From: Flavihumibacter petaseus NBRC 106054
Lineage (GTDB): Bacteria; Bacteroidota; Bacteroidia; Chitinophagales; Chitinophagaceae
Assembly (NCBI RefSeq): GCF_000974785.1
Contig: NZ_BBWV01000007.1
Location: 1-64,000 of the forward strand
DNA length: 64,000 nt
Reading direction: 5' to 3'
Notes under the pieces: generated by a model
Database searches by the model: none
Seen by the model: the letters and a program-made list of their open reading frames with translations, nothing else
What the model was told of the DNA's origin: nothing
Part shown: in pieces, positions 18,329-26,604 of the stretch
Numbering within the stretch: the first letter of the stretch is position 1
How the letters are laid out: every line of letters starts with the position of its first letter
Position numbers and translations under genes: made by a program

Positions 18329-19440
18329 TGAGCAACTTTGCATTTGACTGGTACATGCTGCAACAACCAGAACTTGTTGCAAGTCCGGCGTTGCTGGTTT
18401 CACCGGAAGTCGTGCGGGACAATATCCGGAAACTGATCGGGATGGCCGGAAGTGCAGAAAAACTTCGTCCGCATGTGAAGACCTGCAAGGCCGCGGAACC
18501 GATAAAACTGATGATTTCAGAGGGGATACGTCAATTCAAGTGTGCCACTATTGCTGAAGCCGAGCTGCTGGCAACTTGTGGCGCCAGCGATATCCTGCTG
18601 GCATACCCGCTGACGGGGCCGGCGATCAGCAGATTTTTACGCCTTCGTGATGAATTTCCGGAAAGTGATTTTTCCTGCCTGGTTGACAATAGTGCGGGTG
18701 CATTGTCTTTAAACGAAGCTGTCAGGACCGGAAATCCTGTTCCTGTATGGATAGACCTGAATGTGGGCATGAACCGGACCGGAATTCTGCCTTCTCATGC
18801 GCGCGCTTTATATGATGAAATAAATGCCATGCAGAGCCTTCAATTCAGGGGACTACACGCTTATGATGGTCATATCCACCAGGACTGGCTTGGCGAGCGG
18901 CAGGAAGCGCTGGCAACGGCTTTCGCGCCGGTCTGGGAATTACGCGCCACCCTTGAAATGCTGGAAGGTGCACCTGTTAAACTGGTTGCAGGCGGAACGC
19001 CATCTTTCCCGTATCACCTCCAGCACAATCACGTGGAATGCAGCCCCGGCACTTTTGTGTATTGGGACCGGGGTTATGAAGGTTTCCAGGAACAACCTTT
19101 CCAACAGGCCGCTGTTTTGCTTTGCCGCATAGTTTCACTTCCTGCTGAAAACAGGATCTGTGTTGATCTCGGCCACAAGGCAGTTGCCGCTGAAAATGAA
19201 CTTAGCCGGCGGGTCACTTTTTTAAATGCCGCCGACCTCAGGCCGGTATCACAGAGTGAAGAGCACCTGGTGCTGGAAATCAATCCAGGCCATGGCTACC
19301 AGGTGGGTGATGTTTTGTATGGAGTTCCGTATCATATATGCCCTACTGTTGCTTTGCATGAATCGGCAGTCTGCGTTCATGAAGGCATTCCGGCAGGGGA
19401 GTGGCTGACGGTGGCCAGAAAACGAAAAATCAGTATCTGA
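18328..19440 (+). CDS. DSD1-type PLP enzyme (D-serine dehydratase / D-threonine aldolase-like)
   Basis: A 370-residue fold-type III PLP enzyme (alanine-racemase-like barrel plus C-terminal domain). RPHVKTCK near residue 50 holds the PLP lysine. GDVLYGVPYHICPTVALHE near the C-terminus has the His and Cys that bind zinc in D-serine dehydratase and a metal in D-threonine aldolase. The reaction is either D-Ser to pyruvate and ammonia through 2-aminoacrylate, or D-Thr to Gly and acetaldehyde; the sequence alone does not decide. The upstream RidA favours a dehydratase. The frame overlaps upstream by 1 base and is followed after 5 bases by an M19 dipeptidase. Confidence 0.85.
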   Translation: MSNFAFDWYMLQQPELVASPALLVSPEVVRDNIRKLIGMAGSAEKLRPHVKTCKAAEPIKLMISEGIRQFKCATIAEAELLATCGASDILLAYPLTGPAISRFLRLRDEFPESDFSCLVDNSAGALSLNEAVRTGNPVPVWIDLNVGMNRTGILPSHARALYDEINAMQSLQFRGLHAYDGHIHQDWLGERQEALATAFAPVWELRATLEMLEGAPVKLVAGGTPSFPYHLQHNHVECSPGTFVYWDRGYEGFQEQPFQQAAVLLCRIVSLPAENRICVDLGHKAVAAENELSRRVTFLNAADLRPVSQSEEHLVLEINPGHGYQVGDVLYGVPYHICPTVALHESAVCVHEGIPAGEWLTVARKRKISI

Positions 19441-19445
19441 AACAG

Positions 19446-20528
19446 ATGTTTTTGATAGACGCTCATCTTGACCTGGCCATGAATGCGCTGGAGTGGAACC
19501 GGGATCTGAGGCTTCCCGTGAACAAGATCAATGAAAGAGAGGAGGGGTTAAGCGACAAACCGGATCGCGGGAAGGCGACCGTATCCCTTCCGGAGTTGAG
19601 AAAAGGAGGTGTGGCACTGGTGGTTGCTACCCAGATCGGCAGGTATGTGGCTCCCGGTAACCCGCTATCCGGCTGGCATTCGCCGGAACAGGCCTGGGCT
19701 CAGACACAGGGACAGCTCGCATGGTATAAAGCCATGGAAGCGGCCGGAGAAATGCGGATGATAACGGATTTGGTTACACTGGATGCACATTTACTGGAAT
19801 GGACACAAACCACAGCAACGGAATCATTGCCGGTTGGATATATCCTTAGCCTGGAAGGTGCCGATTCTCTGATTGATGTCAGTTACCTGGAAAAAGCCTG
19901 GCAATATGGATTGCGGGCAGTAGGCCCGGCCCATTATGGGCCAGGCCGTTATGCACCGGGTACAGATGCCACCGGTCCGCTGGAAAAGGATGGCCCGGCA
20001 TTGCTCAGGGAAATGGAACGCCTGAATATGATCCTTGACGCCACGCATCTCTGCGACGAAAGTTTTTGGGAAGCGTTGTCCATATTTCATGGAAGCATCT
20101 GGGCCAGCCACAACAATTGCCGTGCATTGGTAGATCATAACCGCCAATACAGCGACGAACAAATCAAAGCACTGATCGAAAAGAATGCGGTGATCGGAGG
20201 CGCACTCGATGCCTGGATGATGGTGCCAGGCTGGGAGCGTGGGAAATCTACGCCACAGGCGATGAACTGTAATATAGACAGCATGATCGACCACATCGTA
20301 CACATTTGTTCCATTGCAGGGAACAGCTTGCATGTAGGGATCGGCTCTGATCTTGATGGTGCATTCGGCAGGGAGCAATGCCCTTATGACCTGGAAACAA
20401 TAGCCGATCTGAATAAACTGGCCGGCCTGCTCAGCAAACGGAATTTCACTGAAACAGATATTGACAACATACTGAGGGGAAACTGGCTGCGCTTCCTGCG
20501 GGAGACCTGGGCTAGTCCTCAAACTTAA
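19446..20528 (+). CDS. Membrane-dipeptidase family zinc peptidase (M19)
   Basis: 360 residues starting at ATG 19446 (MFLIDAHLDLAMN); in-frame codons upstream overlap the previous gene and are unlikely to be used. M19 metal ligands are visible: DAHLDL (His and Asp), SLEGAD (Glu), then the His residues in ILDATHLCDE and WASHNNCRALVDHNR, and IGSDLDGAFG near the end. No signal peptide is seen, so it is probably cytoplasmic. M19 enzymes cleave dipeptides and tolerate a D-residue at the C-terminal position. Together with the RidA and DSD1 genes it suggests release and breakdown of D-amino acids, for instance from peptidoglycan peptides; that is inference. It is probably the third gene of this operon. 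Confidence 0.9.
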   Translation: MFLIDAHLDLAMNALEWNRDLRLPVNKINEREEGLSDKPDRGKATVSLPELRKGGVALVVATQIGRYVAPGNPLSGWHSPEQAWAQTQGQLAWYKAMEAAGEMRMITDLVTLDAHLLEWTQTTATESLPVGYILSLEGADSLIDVSYLEKAWQYGLRAVGPAHYGPGRYAPGTDATGPLEKDGPALLREMERLNMILDATHLCDESFWEALSIFHGSIWASHNNCRALVDHNRQYSDEQIKALIEKNAVIGGALDAWMMVPGWERGKSTPQAMNCNIDSMIDHIVHICSIAGNSLHVGIGSDLDGAFGREQCPYDLETIADLNKLAGLLSKRNFTETDIDNILRGNWLRFLRETWASPQT

Positions 20529-20538
20529 ATGCCAACAC

Positions 20539-21585
20539 ATGCCAACCAGCTTCCACGACCGGCTGCGCCAACTCTCCTTACTGGCCATTATCCTGTTGCT
20601 TATCTTCCTGCTGTTTCATTCACTGAGCGTATTTCTTCCCGGAATACTGGGGGCTGTAACACTCTACATTCTCAGCAGGAAAAGATATTTCCATCTGATT
20701 ATGATTGAAAAGTGGCGGAAGGGGTGGACTGCCGGATTATTTTTATTATTCTACCTGATCATCCTTGGTGTTCCCATTTATATCGTTATTGCGTTGCTTC
20801 AGCCGAAAGTTCATGAATTCCTGACTAACCCGCAACAGTATGTCGACATGTTCAAAAATGCCGTCGAAACAATAGAAAAACGGTACAATTATGATGTGAT
20901 GGGCCCCAATACCCTCAATGCAATATTTGAAAAGATCTCCACGATTGTTCCCAGGCTGCTGAACAGCACCACCAATATCCTGTTCAATCTTGCGATCATG
21001 CTTTTTTTGCTTTATTACCTGTTGATCAACGGGCAGGAGATTGAAAAATACAGTCGTAAAATAACACCGCTGAAAGCCCGGAACATCGACTTGCTGGTTA
21101 CAGAAACACAAAACAACATTAAAGCCAATGCAATCGGGATTCCCCTGATTTCCATCATCCAGGGCATGACTGCCATGCTGGGTTATTATATTTTTGGCGT
21201 GCCTGAATTTGCCATCTGGGGCGTACTTACCGGTCTGTTTGCTTTTTTCCCGATGGTAGGTACTATGATCATCTGGGTGCCGGTTGTAGTTTTCATGTAT
21301 GCAAGCGGAGAAACCTGGCCGGCAACGGGGGTATTGCTATACAGCCTGCTCGTTACCGGAAATGTGGACACACTGGCCAGAATGACGCTGCTGAAAAGAA
21401 TCGGCAATGTTCATCCTGTCGTGACCATTCTGGGTGTGATTTCCGGGTTGAGTCTGTTTGGCTTTATCGGGCTGATTTTCGGGCCGTTGCTGATTAACTA
21501 CATCATTGTATTGTTTCAGATCTACTTAAATGAATTCGTGCCGGGATTTGAAGATGAAGACGTTACAGATAAAGTCAGCCATTGA
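20539..21585 (+). CDS. AI-2E family (PerM-like) membrane permease
   Basis: 348 residues with the AI-2E transporter layout: two N-terminal helices (SLLAIILLLIFLLFHSL, then a short second one), a third at about residues 67-90, a soluble region (KVHEFLTNPQQYVDMFKNAV), and five C-terminal helices. FAIWGVLTGLFAFFPMVGTM and GFIGLIFGPLLINYIIVLF are typical of the family. Members export or exchange small molecules or ions; substrates vary and the family name should not be read as proof of autoinducer export. The start lies 10 bp after the dipeptidase stop, so it may be cotranscribed. Confidence 0.85.
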   Translation: MPTSFHDRLRQLSLLAIILLLIFLLFHSLSVFLPGILGAVTLYILSRKRYFHLIMIEKWRKGWTAGLFLLFYLIILGVPIYIVIALLQPKVHEFLTNPQQYVDMFKNAVETIEKRYNYDVMGPNTLNAIFEKISTIVPRLLNSTTNILFNLAIMLFLLYYLLINGQEIEKYSRKITPLKARNIDLLVTETQNNIKANAIGIPLISIIQGMTAMLGYYIFGVPEFAIWGVLTGLFAFFPMVGTMIIWVPVVVFMYASGETWPATGVLLYSLLVTGNVDTLARMTLLKRIGNVHPVVTILGVISGLSLFGFIGLIFGPLLINYIIVLFQIYLNEFVPGFEDEDVTDKVSH

Positions 21586-21671
21586 TACAACATACCCTGC
21601 CGTTAAGGCTTCGATTTTCGCTGTTCATCATATCGCTTTACTGTTAGCAAATATTCTCGAATTTTATCACG

Positions 21672-22733
21672 GTGAAACGCTGGTGGCTACATATTCTCTT
21701 TTGGGTGATCTACCTGATCCAGGATGCCTTATTGCAAATGATCTGGGTAGCTCCGTCCGTATCCCAATGGTCTGATAACAAGCAGTTTTGGGTAGCTTTT
21801 CTTACTGCAACGGTGGCACTGATTCCGAAGGCTGGCCTGGCCTATTTCATTATGTATCGTCTTCTGTCGCAGTTTGTCGCCGGACCTGCTGAGCGGCGCA
21901 GCGCACTGGTGTCGCTGGCAATTGCATCTGCGATTTCCGTCTTCATTTCGCGCACTATTTATGCCTATGTTACTTTGCCCGTATTTTATGAAGGGCTGAT
22001 CAAAACATATCATCCCTATTCGTTGCTGGGAATACTAATTTCGGTAATGGATACCGGCTTTGTTGCCGGCACAGCCACGGCAATCAAATTGCTGGTTGGG
22101 CAACTCAGGAGCAAAGAGCGGGAAAAAGAACTGGTGCGCGATAAACTGGAGACAGAACTGAAATTCCTGCGGCAGCAGACAAGCCCGCATTTTCTGTTCA
22201 ACACACTGAACAATATTTATGCACTTGCCAGAAAGAAATCAGACAATACCGCTGATGTGGTGCTACGGTTGTCATCGTTGCTACGATTTATGTTGTACGA
22301 GTCGCGCCAGCCGGTGATCCGGATTGCCGATGAGCTGAATATTCTGGATGGCTATATAGAATTGGAGCGGATCAGGTATAATCACCGTTTGTCCATTGCA
22401 TTTAACCGGGAAATAGATGACCCCAATCAGAAATTAGCGCCGTTGATCCTGTTGCCATTTGTTGAAAATGCTTTTAAACATGGTATCAGCGAGAGCAGAT
22501 TTGACTCCTTTATTCATATGAACCTGCAGTTGAAAGGGGAGAAGCTGGAGTTCAGAATTGAGAATTCAAAAGAAAATGGAGAAGCTGAGAAACTCCGTGA
22601 AAATATAGGATTAAGCAACGTAAGGCGGCAACTTGAGTTGCTGTACCCCGAACATGAGTTACGGGTAAATAATCATACAGACCGGTTCGAAATTCACCTG
22701 AGTGTAAACCTGAATAGCCATGCAAAAATTTAA
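21672..22733 (+). CDS. LytS/YehU-type sensor histidine kinase
   Basis: 353 residues beginning with a GTG codon (MKRWWLHILFWVIYLIQ). The N-terminal half has four predicted membrane helices (residues about 5-25, 38-60, 72-95 and 113-138) with no large extracellular domain, so the signal is probably sensed in or at the membrane. A short coiled coil (KEREKELVRDKLETELKFL) leads to the His_kinase core with the phosphoacceptor in QTSPHFLFNTLNNIY. The ATP-binding part shows LLPFVENAFKHG and IGLSNVRRQLELLY. It overlaps the regulator gene by 14 bases, an arrangement typical of a two-component pair. Confidence 0.93.
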   Translation: MKRWWLHILFWVIYLIQDALLQMIWVAPSVSQWSDNKQFWVAFLTATVALIPKAGLAYFIMYRLLSQFVAGPAERRSALVSLAIASAISVFISRTIYAYVTLPVFYEGLIKTYHPYSLLGILISVMDTGFVAGTATAIKLLVGQLRSKEREKELVRDKLETELKFLRQQTSPHFLFNTLNNIYALARKKSDNTADVVLRLSSLLRFMLYESRQPVIRIADELNILDGYIELERIRYNHRLSIAFNREIDDPNQKLAPLILLPFVENAFKHGISESRFDSFIHMNLQLKGEKLEFRIENSKENGEAEKLRENIGLSNVRRQLELLYPEHELRVNNHTDRFEIHLSVNLNSHAKI

Positions 22734-23403
22734 TTGCCTCATTGTAGAAGATGAGCCGTTGGCTGCAGAAGTGCTGCAGGACTACATCAGTCAGGTGCCC
22801 TTCCTGACATTAAAAGCTACCTGCACCGATGCGATCTATGCACTGGACATCCTGCAACAGCAAAAAATAGATTGCATATTCCTGGACATACACCTTCCGA
22901 AACTTAAAGGACTGGATTTTATCAAAACGCTGAAACATCCGCCCCATGTGATCATCACTACCGCTTACCAGGAATATGCGCTGGATGGCTACGAACTTGA
23001 TGTCGTTGACTATCTCATGAAACCGATTTCATTCAGCCGTTTCCTCATGGCAGTGAACAAATTGCAACAAATCAATTCCGTAGCGGAGCGTCAGCATATC
23101 CTTTTTAATGTCAACAAAAAGAAAATTCGGGTATACCTGGATGAGATCCTGTACATTGAAAGTTTGAAAGAATATATCAAAGTCACTACAACTGACAAGG
23201 TAGTACACACGAAATTTCAGATTGGCCAGATTGAAGAAATGCTGACTATGAATAACTTCCTGCGCATCCACCGGTCCTTTCTTGTTGCCCGCAACCGTGT
23301 GGATGCATTCTCCGCGACAGAGGTGGAGATTGGAAGCTACGTTTTGCCGATCGGGCGATCCTATAAGGAAGCGGTGATGCACGCTTTGGAAGCGACCGGA
23401 TGA
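22720..23403 (+). CDS. LytTR-family response regulator
   Basis: 227 residues. The receiver domain (residues 1-120) starts NCLIVEDEPLAAEVL with the acidic pocket, has the phosphoacceptor Asp in CIFLDIHLP and the conserved Lys in DYLMKPISF. The LytTR DNA-binding domain (about 130-225) shows YIESLKEYIKV and FLRIHRSFLVARNRVDAF. It is paired with the overlapping upstream kinase. LytTR regulators bind imperfect direct repeats of about 9-10 bp in promoters; I found none I can assign with confidence here. The nearest likely target is the membrane-protein gene 125 bp downstream. Confidence 0.95.
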   Translation: MQKFNCLIVEDEPLAAEVLQDYISQVPFLTLKATCTDAIYALDILQQQKIDCIFLDIHLPKLKGLDFIKTLKHPPHVIITTAYQEYALDGYELDVVDYLMKPISFSRFLMAVNKLQQINSVAERQHILFNVNKKKIRVYLDEILYIESLKEYIKVTTTDKVVHTKFQIGQIEEMLTMNNFLRIHRSFLVARNRVDAFSATEVEIGSYVLPIGRSYKEAVMHALEATG

Positions 23404-23528
23404 CCGGCCGGAAGACGATAAGTGCTATCAGTGGGTAGTTGGTTGCTATCAGGTTGCAGTACCGATATCAGCCGGAATCAATTAGTAAATTCAATTCCGG
23501 CATTTGCTCGCTGCCAGTTCTGAGCACC

Positions 23529-23987
23529 ATGAAAAATAAAACAGGAAAAATCCTCAAGGCAGGAATAATAGTAGGTTGCCTCGACCTGGCAGCAGCTTTT
23601 GTGATGGCCTGGTTCAGAAGCGGGGCCAGTCCGCTGGCGGTGTTGCGCTATATCGCCGCGGGACTTTTAGGGCCGGCTGCATTTAAAGGGGGGGCTGGCA
23701 CAGCTTTGCTCGGCCTGTTGATTCATTTTTGCATTGCGCTTGCATTTACCTGGATCTTTTTTCAATTGCTGAAATACCTGCGAAAATGGGTCCCTTCACC
23801 AATTTTGCTCGGAATCCTGTTTGGGGTATTGGTGTGGACAGTCATGAACCTGCTTGTATTACCGGTATCACAGCTGCCATCCCGTCCGTTCAGATGGAAA
23901 GGAGCGTTGGAAGGAATGGCGATCCTGATCCTGGCAATCGGAATACCGTTAAGTTTTCTCAGCAGGAAAAACTACAATACGGATTGA
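23529..23987 (+). CDS. Small membrane protein, YagU/DUF1440-like
   Basis: 152 residues from ATG 23529 (MKNKTGKILKAGIIVG); a longer frame to 23439 would put a polar tail before the first helix and is unlikely. Four hydrophobic helices (about residues 10-30, 55-85, 94-115 and 126-145) and the motif GVLVWTVMNLLVLPVS resemble the YagU/DUF1440 family of inner-membrane proteins, whose function is not established. It follows the LytTR pair on the same strand and could be its target. Its TGA abuts directly the stop of the convergent MATE gene (tgatta at 23985-23990). Confidence 0.7.
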   Translation: MKNKTGKILKAGIIVGCLDLAAAFVMAWFRSGASPLAVLRYIAAGLLGPAAFKGGAGTALLGLLIHFCIALAFTWIFFQLLKYLRKWVPSPILLGILFGVLVWTVMNLLVLPVSQLPSRPFRWKGALEGMAILILAIGIPLSFLSRKNYNTD

Positions 23988-25313
23988 TTACCTGATGCGG
24001 GTTTGGCTCAGAAACCTGCTGATCAGGAATACAGAGGCAAGGGTGAGACCGGCGATCAGCCCGATCCAGATGCCATAAGGTCCCCACCCAAAATGAATTC
24101 CCAACAGATAACCCACGGGCAGGCCAACAACCCAATAGGCGATACCAACCAGGATGGTAGGTAATTTTACGTCCTTAATTCCTCTCAGTAACCCTGCACC
24201 AATTGCCTGGGTGCTGTCTGATATCTGGAAAACTGCGGCACAAAGCAGCAGTCCTGCAGCAGTTTCTATCACTGCCTGATTATCGTTAAAGAGTGTAGGG
24301 AGGATGTTGCGGAACAGGGTAAATCCGATAGCGCATAGGATGCCGTATAAAAGAGCAGTGGCCAGCGTGCTTTTGCCGATGACGATGATTTTTTGTCGCT
24401 CATTGGCACCAAATGCATTACTCACACGAATGGAACCTGCCTGCGCGAGCCCCATGGAAACCATGAAAGTAAAAGAGGCGCAGCTGAGGGCGATCTGATG
24501 AGCGGCTTGTGGTACGGCGCCCAGGGTTCCGATGATAATGCCGGAAACAGCAAAAGCGCCCGCTTCCATACCAATCTGGAGACTGCTGGGAATGCCGATG
24601 TGGAGCAGTTCATAAATCGTTTTGGATTTGAATTTCCACTGCGTTTTACCTACAGCAATATATGGCCGGAACTGCCGGTTTCGGAAGATCACGATCCCCA
24701 GAATCAGGCAGATGATCGAACGGGTAATCAGCGTAGACCAACCTGCGCCGACCAATTCCAGTCGTGGAAAACCTGCGTTTCCAAAAATCAGCAGCCAGTT
24801 AAGAAACACATTGAGCGGCAGTGCCAATAACGACAGGGCCATGGCCATTTTGGTGAACTGGAGACCATCAGCGAATTGTTTCAGCGTCATAAACAACAGC
24901 ATCGGAACTATGCTGATGGCCATCAGTTTCATAAATGGAATGGCCAACCGCACTACTTCAGGGTCCTGGCCAAGGCTTTCCAAAAACGGCGTGCCCCAAA
25001 GCAATAATCCCGCAATAACGAGTGCCGTAACGGCACATAAAATAAATCCGTTGAAAAAATAATGGGAAACAAGTTGGCGATCCCGCTTTCCATGAGCCAG
25101 TGACACCATCTGGGAGACGGAAATCGTCATTCCGATCCCAATCACAAATGGAATATTCATGGCATTGAGTACCAACGCCGAAGCAGCCAGTTGTTTATAG
25201 CTGATCGCACCTACCATTGCTGCGTCAATCAGGTGCAGCGCCATTTGAGCAATTTCTCCGATCACAATGGGAAATGCCAGGGCAAGGGTCCTTTTCGCTT
25301 CAGTTCTTAACAT
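23988..25313 (-). CDS. MATE-family multidrug/cation exporter
   Basis: About 441 residues. The start at ATG 25313 (MLRTEAKRTLALAFPIVIGE) is preferred to upstream starts because a -7 box lies at 25331-25338, which would leave the longer form untranscribed. The protein has about 12 membrane helices in two homologous halves, with MATE features such as ALHLIDAAMVGAISYKQLAA in the first half and SMGLAQAGSIRVSNAFGAN in the second, the internal repeat expected for the family. MATE proteins use Na+ or H+ gradients to expel organic cations. It lies divergent to the DEAD-box gene. Confidence 0.92.
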   Translation of the reverse strand: MLRTEAKRTLALAFPIVIGEIAQMALHLIDAAMVGAISYKQLAASALVLNAMNIPFVIGIGMTISVSQMVSLAHGKRDRQLVSHYFFNGFILCAVTALVIAGLLLWGTPFLESLGQDPEVVRLAIPFMKLMAISIVPMLLFMTLKQFADGLQFTKMAMALSLLALPLNVFLNWLLIFGNAGFPRLELVGAGWSTLITRSIICLILGIVIFRNRQFRPYIAVGKTQWKFKSKTIYELLHIGIPSSLQIGMEAGAFAVSGIIIGTLGAVPQAAHQIALSCASFTFMVSMGLAQAGSIRVSNAFGANERQKIIVIGKSTLATALLYGILCAIGFTLFRNILPTLFNDNQAVIETAAGLLLCAAVFQISDSTQAIGAGLLRGIKDVKLPTILVGIAYWVVGLPVGYLLGIHFGWGPYGIWIGLIAGLTLASVFLISRFLSQTRIR

Positions 25314-25330
25314 ATCACATGATGAAGGCG

Positions 25331-25338
25331 CAAAGCTA
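25331..25338 (-). promoter_or_regulatory. -7 box for the MATE gene
   Basis: TAGCTTTG on the minus strand fits the Bacteroidota -7 consensus TAnnTTTG. The ATG at 25313 is 17 bp downstream, giving a very short leader. No clear -33 TTTG was found at the usual distance. Confidence 0.5.
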
Positions 25339-25348
25339 GTATCTTTCA

Positions 25349-25356
25349 TACCTTTG
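25349..25356 (+). promoter_or_regulatory. -7 box for the DEAD-box helicase gene
   Basis: TACCTTTG fits TAnnTTTG and ends only 6 bp before the ATG at 25363, so the transcript would be leaderless or nearly so. It lies 10 bp from the divergent MATE -7 box, so the two promoters must occupy overlapping DNA. Confidence 0.5.
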
Positions 25357-25362
25357 CTGCAC

Positions 25363-26604
25363 ATGAAATTCCAGCAATATCACATATCTGAGGATATTAA
25401 GGAAAGTCTCGATGAACTGGGCTTCCGTAAACCTACCGATATTCAGTACAAGGCGATTCCGTCGATCTTAAAGGGAGAGGACGTTCTTGCAATAGCCCAG
25501 ACAGGTACCGGAAAAACAGCAGCTTTTGCCATTCCGATTCTGCATCATCTGCAGGCTAAACTGGAAAGATCGAGGGGTCAACATCGGTTACGCTGCCTGG
25601 TTATGGTGCCCACCAGGGAGCTGGCACTTCAGATCGCCGAAGTATTTATCCGTATTGGTCAGTTTACTGGTTTACGTGTATTAGGACTTCATGGCGGAGT
25701 TGACCAGGAGAGCCAGGTCCGCCAATTGGCAATGGGTGTAGATATTCTTGTTGCCACACCGGGGCGGATGTTTGATTTGTATGCCCAGGGAAAACTTCCT
25801 TTGGAAACAGTGGAGATCCTGGTGCTGGATGAAGCAGATCACATGCTAGACCTTGGATTCCTGACAGACATCAACGATGTTATCAGGAAGTTGCCTTCGC
25901 GGCGACAGACACTTTTCTTTTCTGCGACGATCACAGACAAGATCAAAGAGCTTTGCTATGGCATCTCCAATAAACCTGTCAGGATTCAGCTGTCACCCAA
26001 AGATCCGGTATCGAAGAACGTGGATCATATGGTTGCGCATGTTGGTATGGATGATAAACGCTTTTTCCTGGAACGGCTGCTACGTGAATTGCCTGATAAA
26101 AAAGTGCTCGTTTTTGTTCGGACAAAAGTGAGAGCTGAAAGAGTTCAGGCTGCTATGGCCAGGGTTGGCATCACGAGCCTCGTTATGCACAGCGGAAGAG
26201 AGCAGGATGACCGGCTCAAAGACCTGGAGGCATTCCGAACCGGAGCGTCGAGGCTCCTGATTGCAACAGACGTTAATGCGAGGGGTATCGATATACCTGA
26301 TGTGGACTATGTGGTAAATTATGACCTGCCGGAACTGCCTGAAAATTATGTACACCGTGTAGGACGCACCGGCCGTGGCATGAAACGGGGGCAAGCTGTT
26401 GCGTTTTGCAGCCCCGAAGAAGAAAAATTGCTGGCTGCCATTCAGGCTTATACGGGAACCACAATCAGGGAAATGCAGATTGAAAAGGAAGACTACCGCC
26501 TGACGCTTGCCGGATCTGAAGACACGCCTAACGACAACTGGCGAAAACTCCTGGAAGATGATGAAAAGGAAAAGGTAGAAGTCAAGAAAAGGAAAAAGAA
26601 ATAA
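25363..26604 (+). CDS. DEAD-box ATP-dependent RNA helicase (RhlE-like)
   Basis: 413 residues from ATG 25363 (MKFQQYHISEDIKESLDELG). Helicase motifs in order: Q-motif region (GFRKPTDIQYKAIP), motif I AQTGTGKTAA, Ia VPTRELALQ, Ib ATPGRM, II VLDEADHMLD, III FFSATI, IV KVLVFVRTK, V ATDVNARGIDIP, VI HRVGRTGRG. The C-terminus is short and highly basic (EKVEVKKRKKK), as in RhlE-type proteins. Likely roles are ribosome assembly or RNA turnover, in the cytoplasm. Its TAA abuts the stop of the convergent nnr gene (taatca at 26602-26607). Confidence 0.95.
   Translation: MKFQQYHISEDIKESLDELGFRKPTDIQYKAIPSILKGEDVLAIAQTGTGKTAAFAIPILHHLQAKLERSRGQHRLRCLVMVPTRELALQIAEVFIRIGQFTGLRVLGLHGGVDQESQVRQLAMGVDILVATPGRMFDLYAQGKLPLETVEILVLDEADHMLDLGFLTDINDVIRKLPSRRQTLFFSATITDKIKELCYGISNKPVRIQLSPKDPVSKNVDHMVAHVGMDDKRFFLERLLRELPDKKVLVFVRTKVRAERVQAAMARVGITSLVMHSGREQDDRLKDLEAFRTGASRLLIATDVNARGIDIPDVDYVVNYDLPELPENYVHRVGRTGRGMKRGQAVAFCSPEEEKLLAAIQAYTGTTIREMQIEKEDYRLTLAGSEDTPNDNWRKLLEDDEKEKVEVKKRKKK

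Noticed and set aside
19824-20588. 254-codon minus-strand frame
   Set aside because: Lies wholly antisense to the M19 dipeptidase, whose metal ligands are intact on the plus strand.
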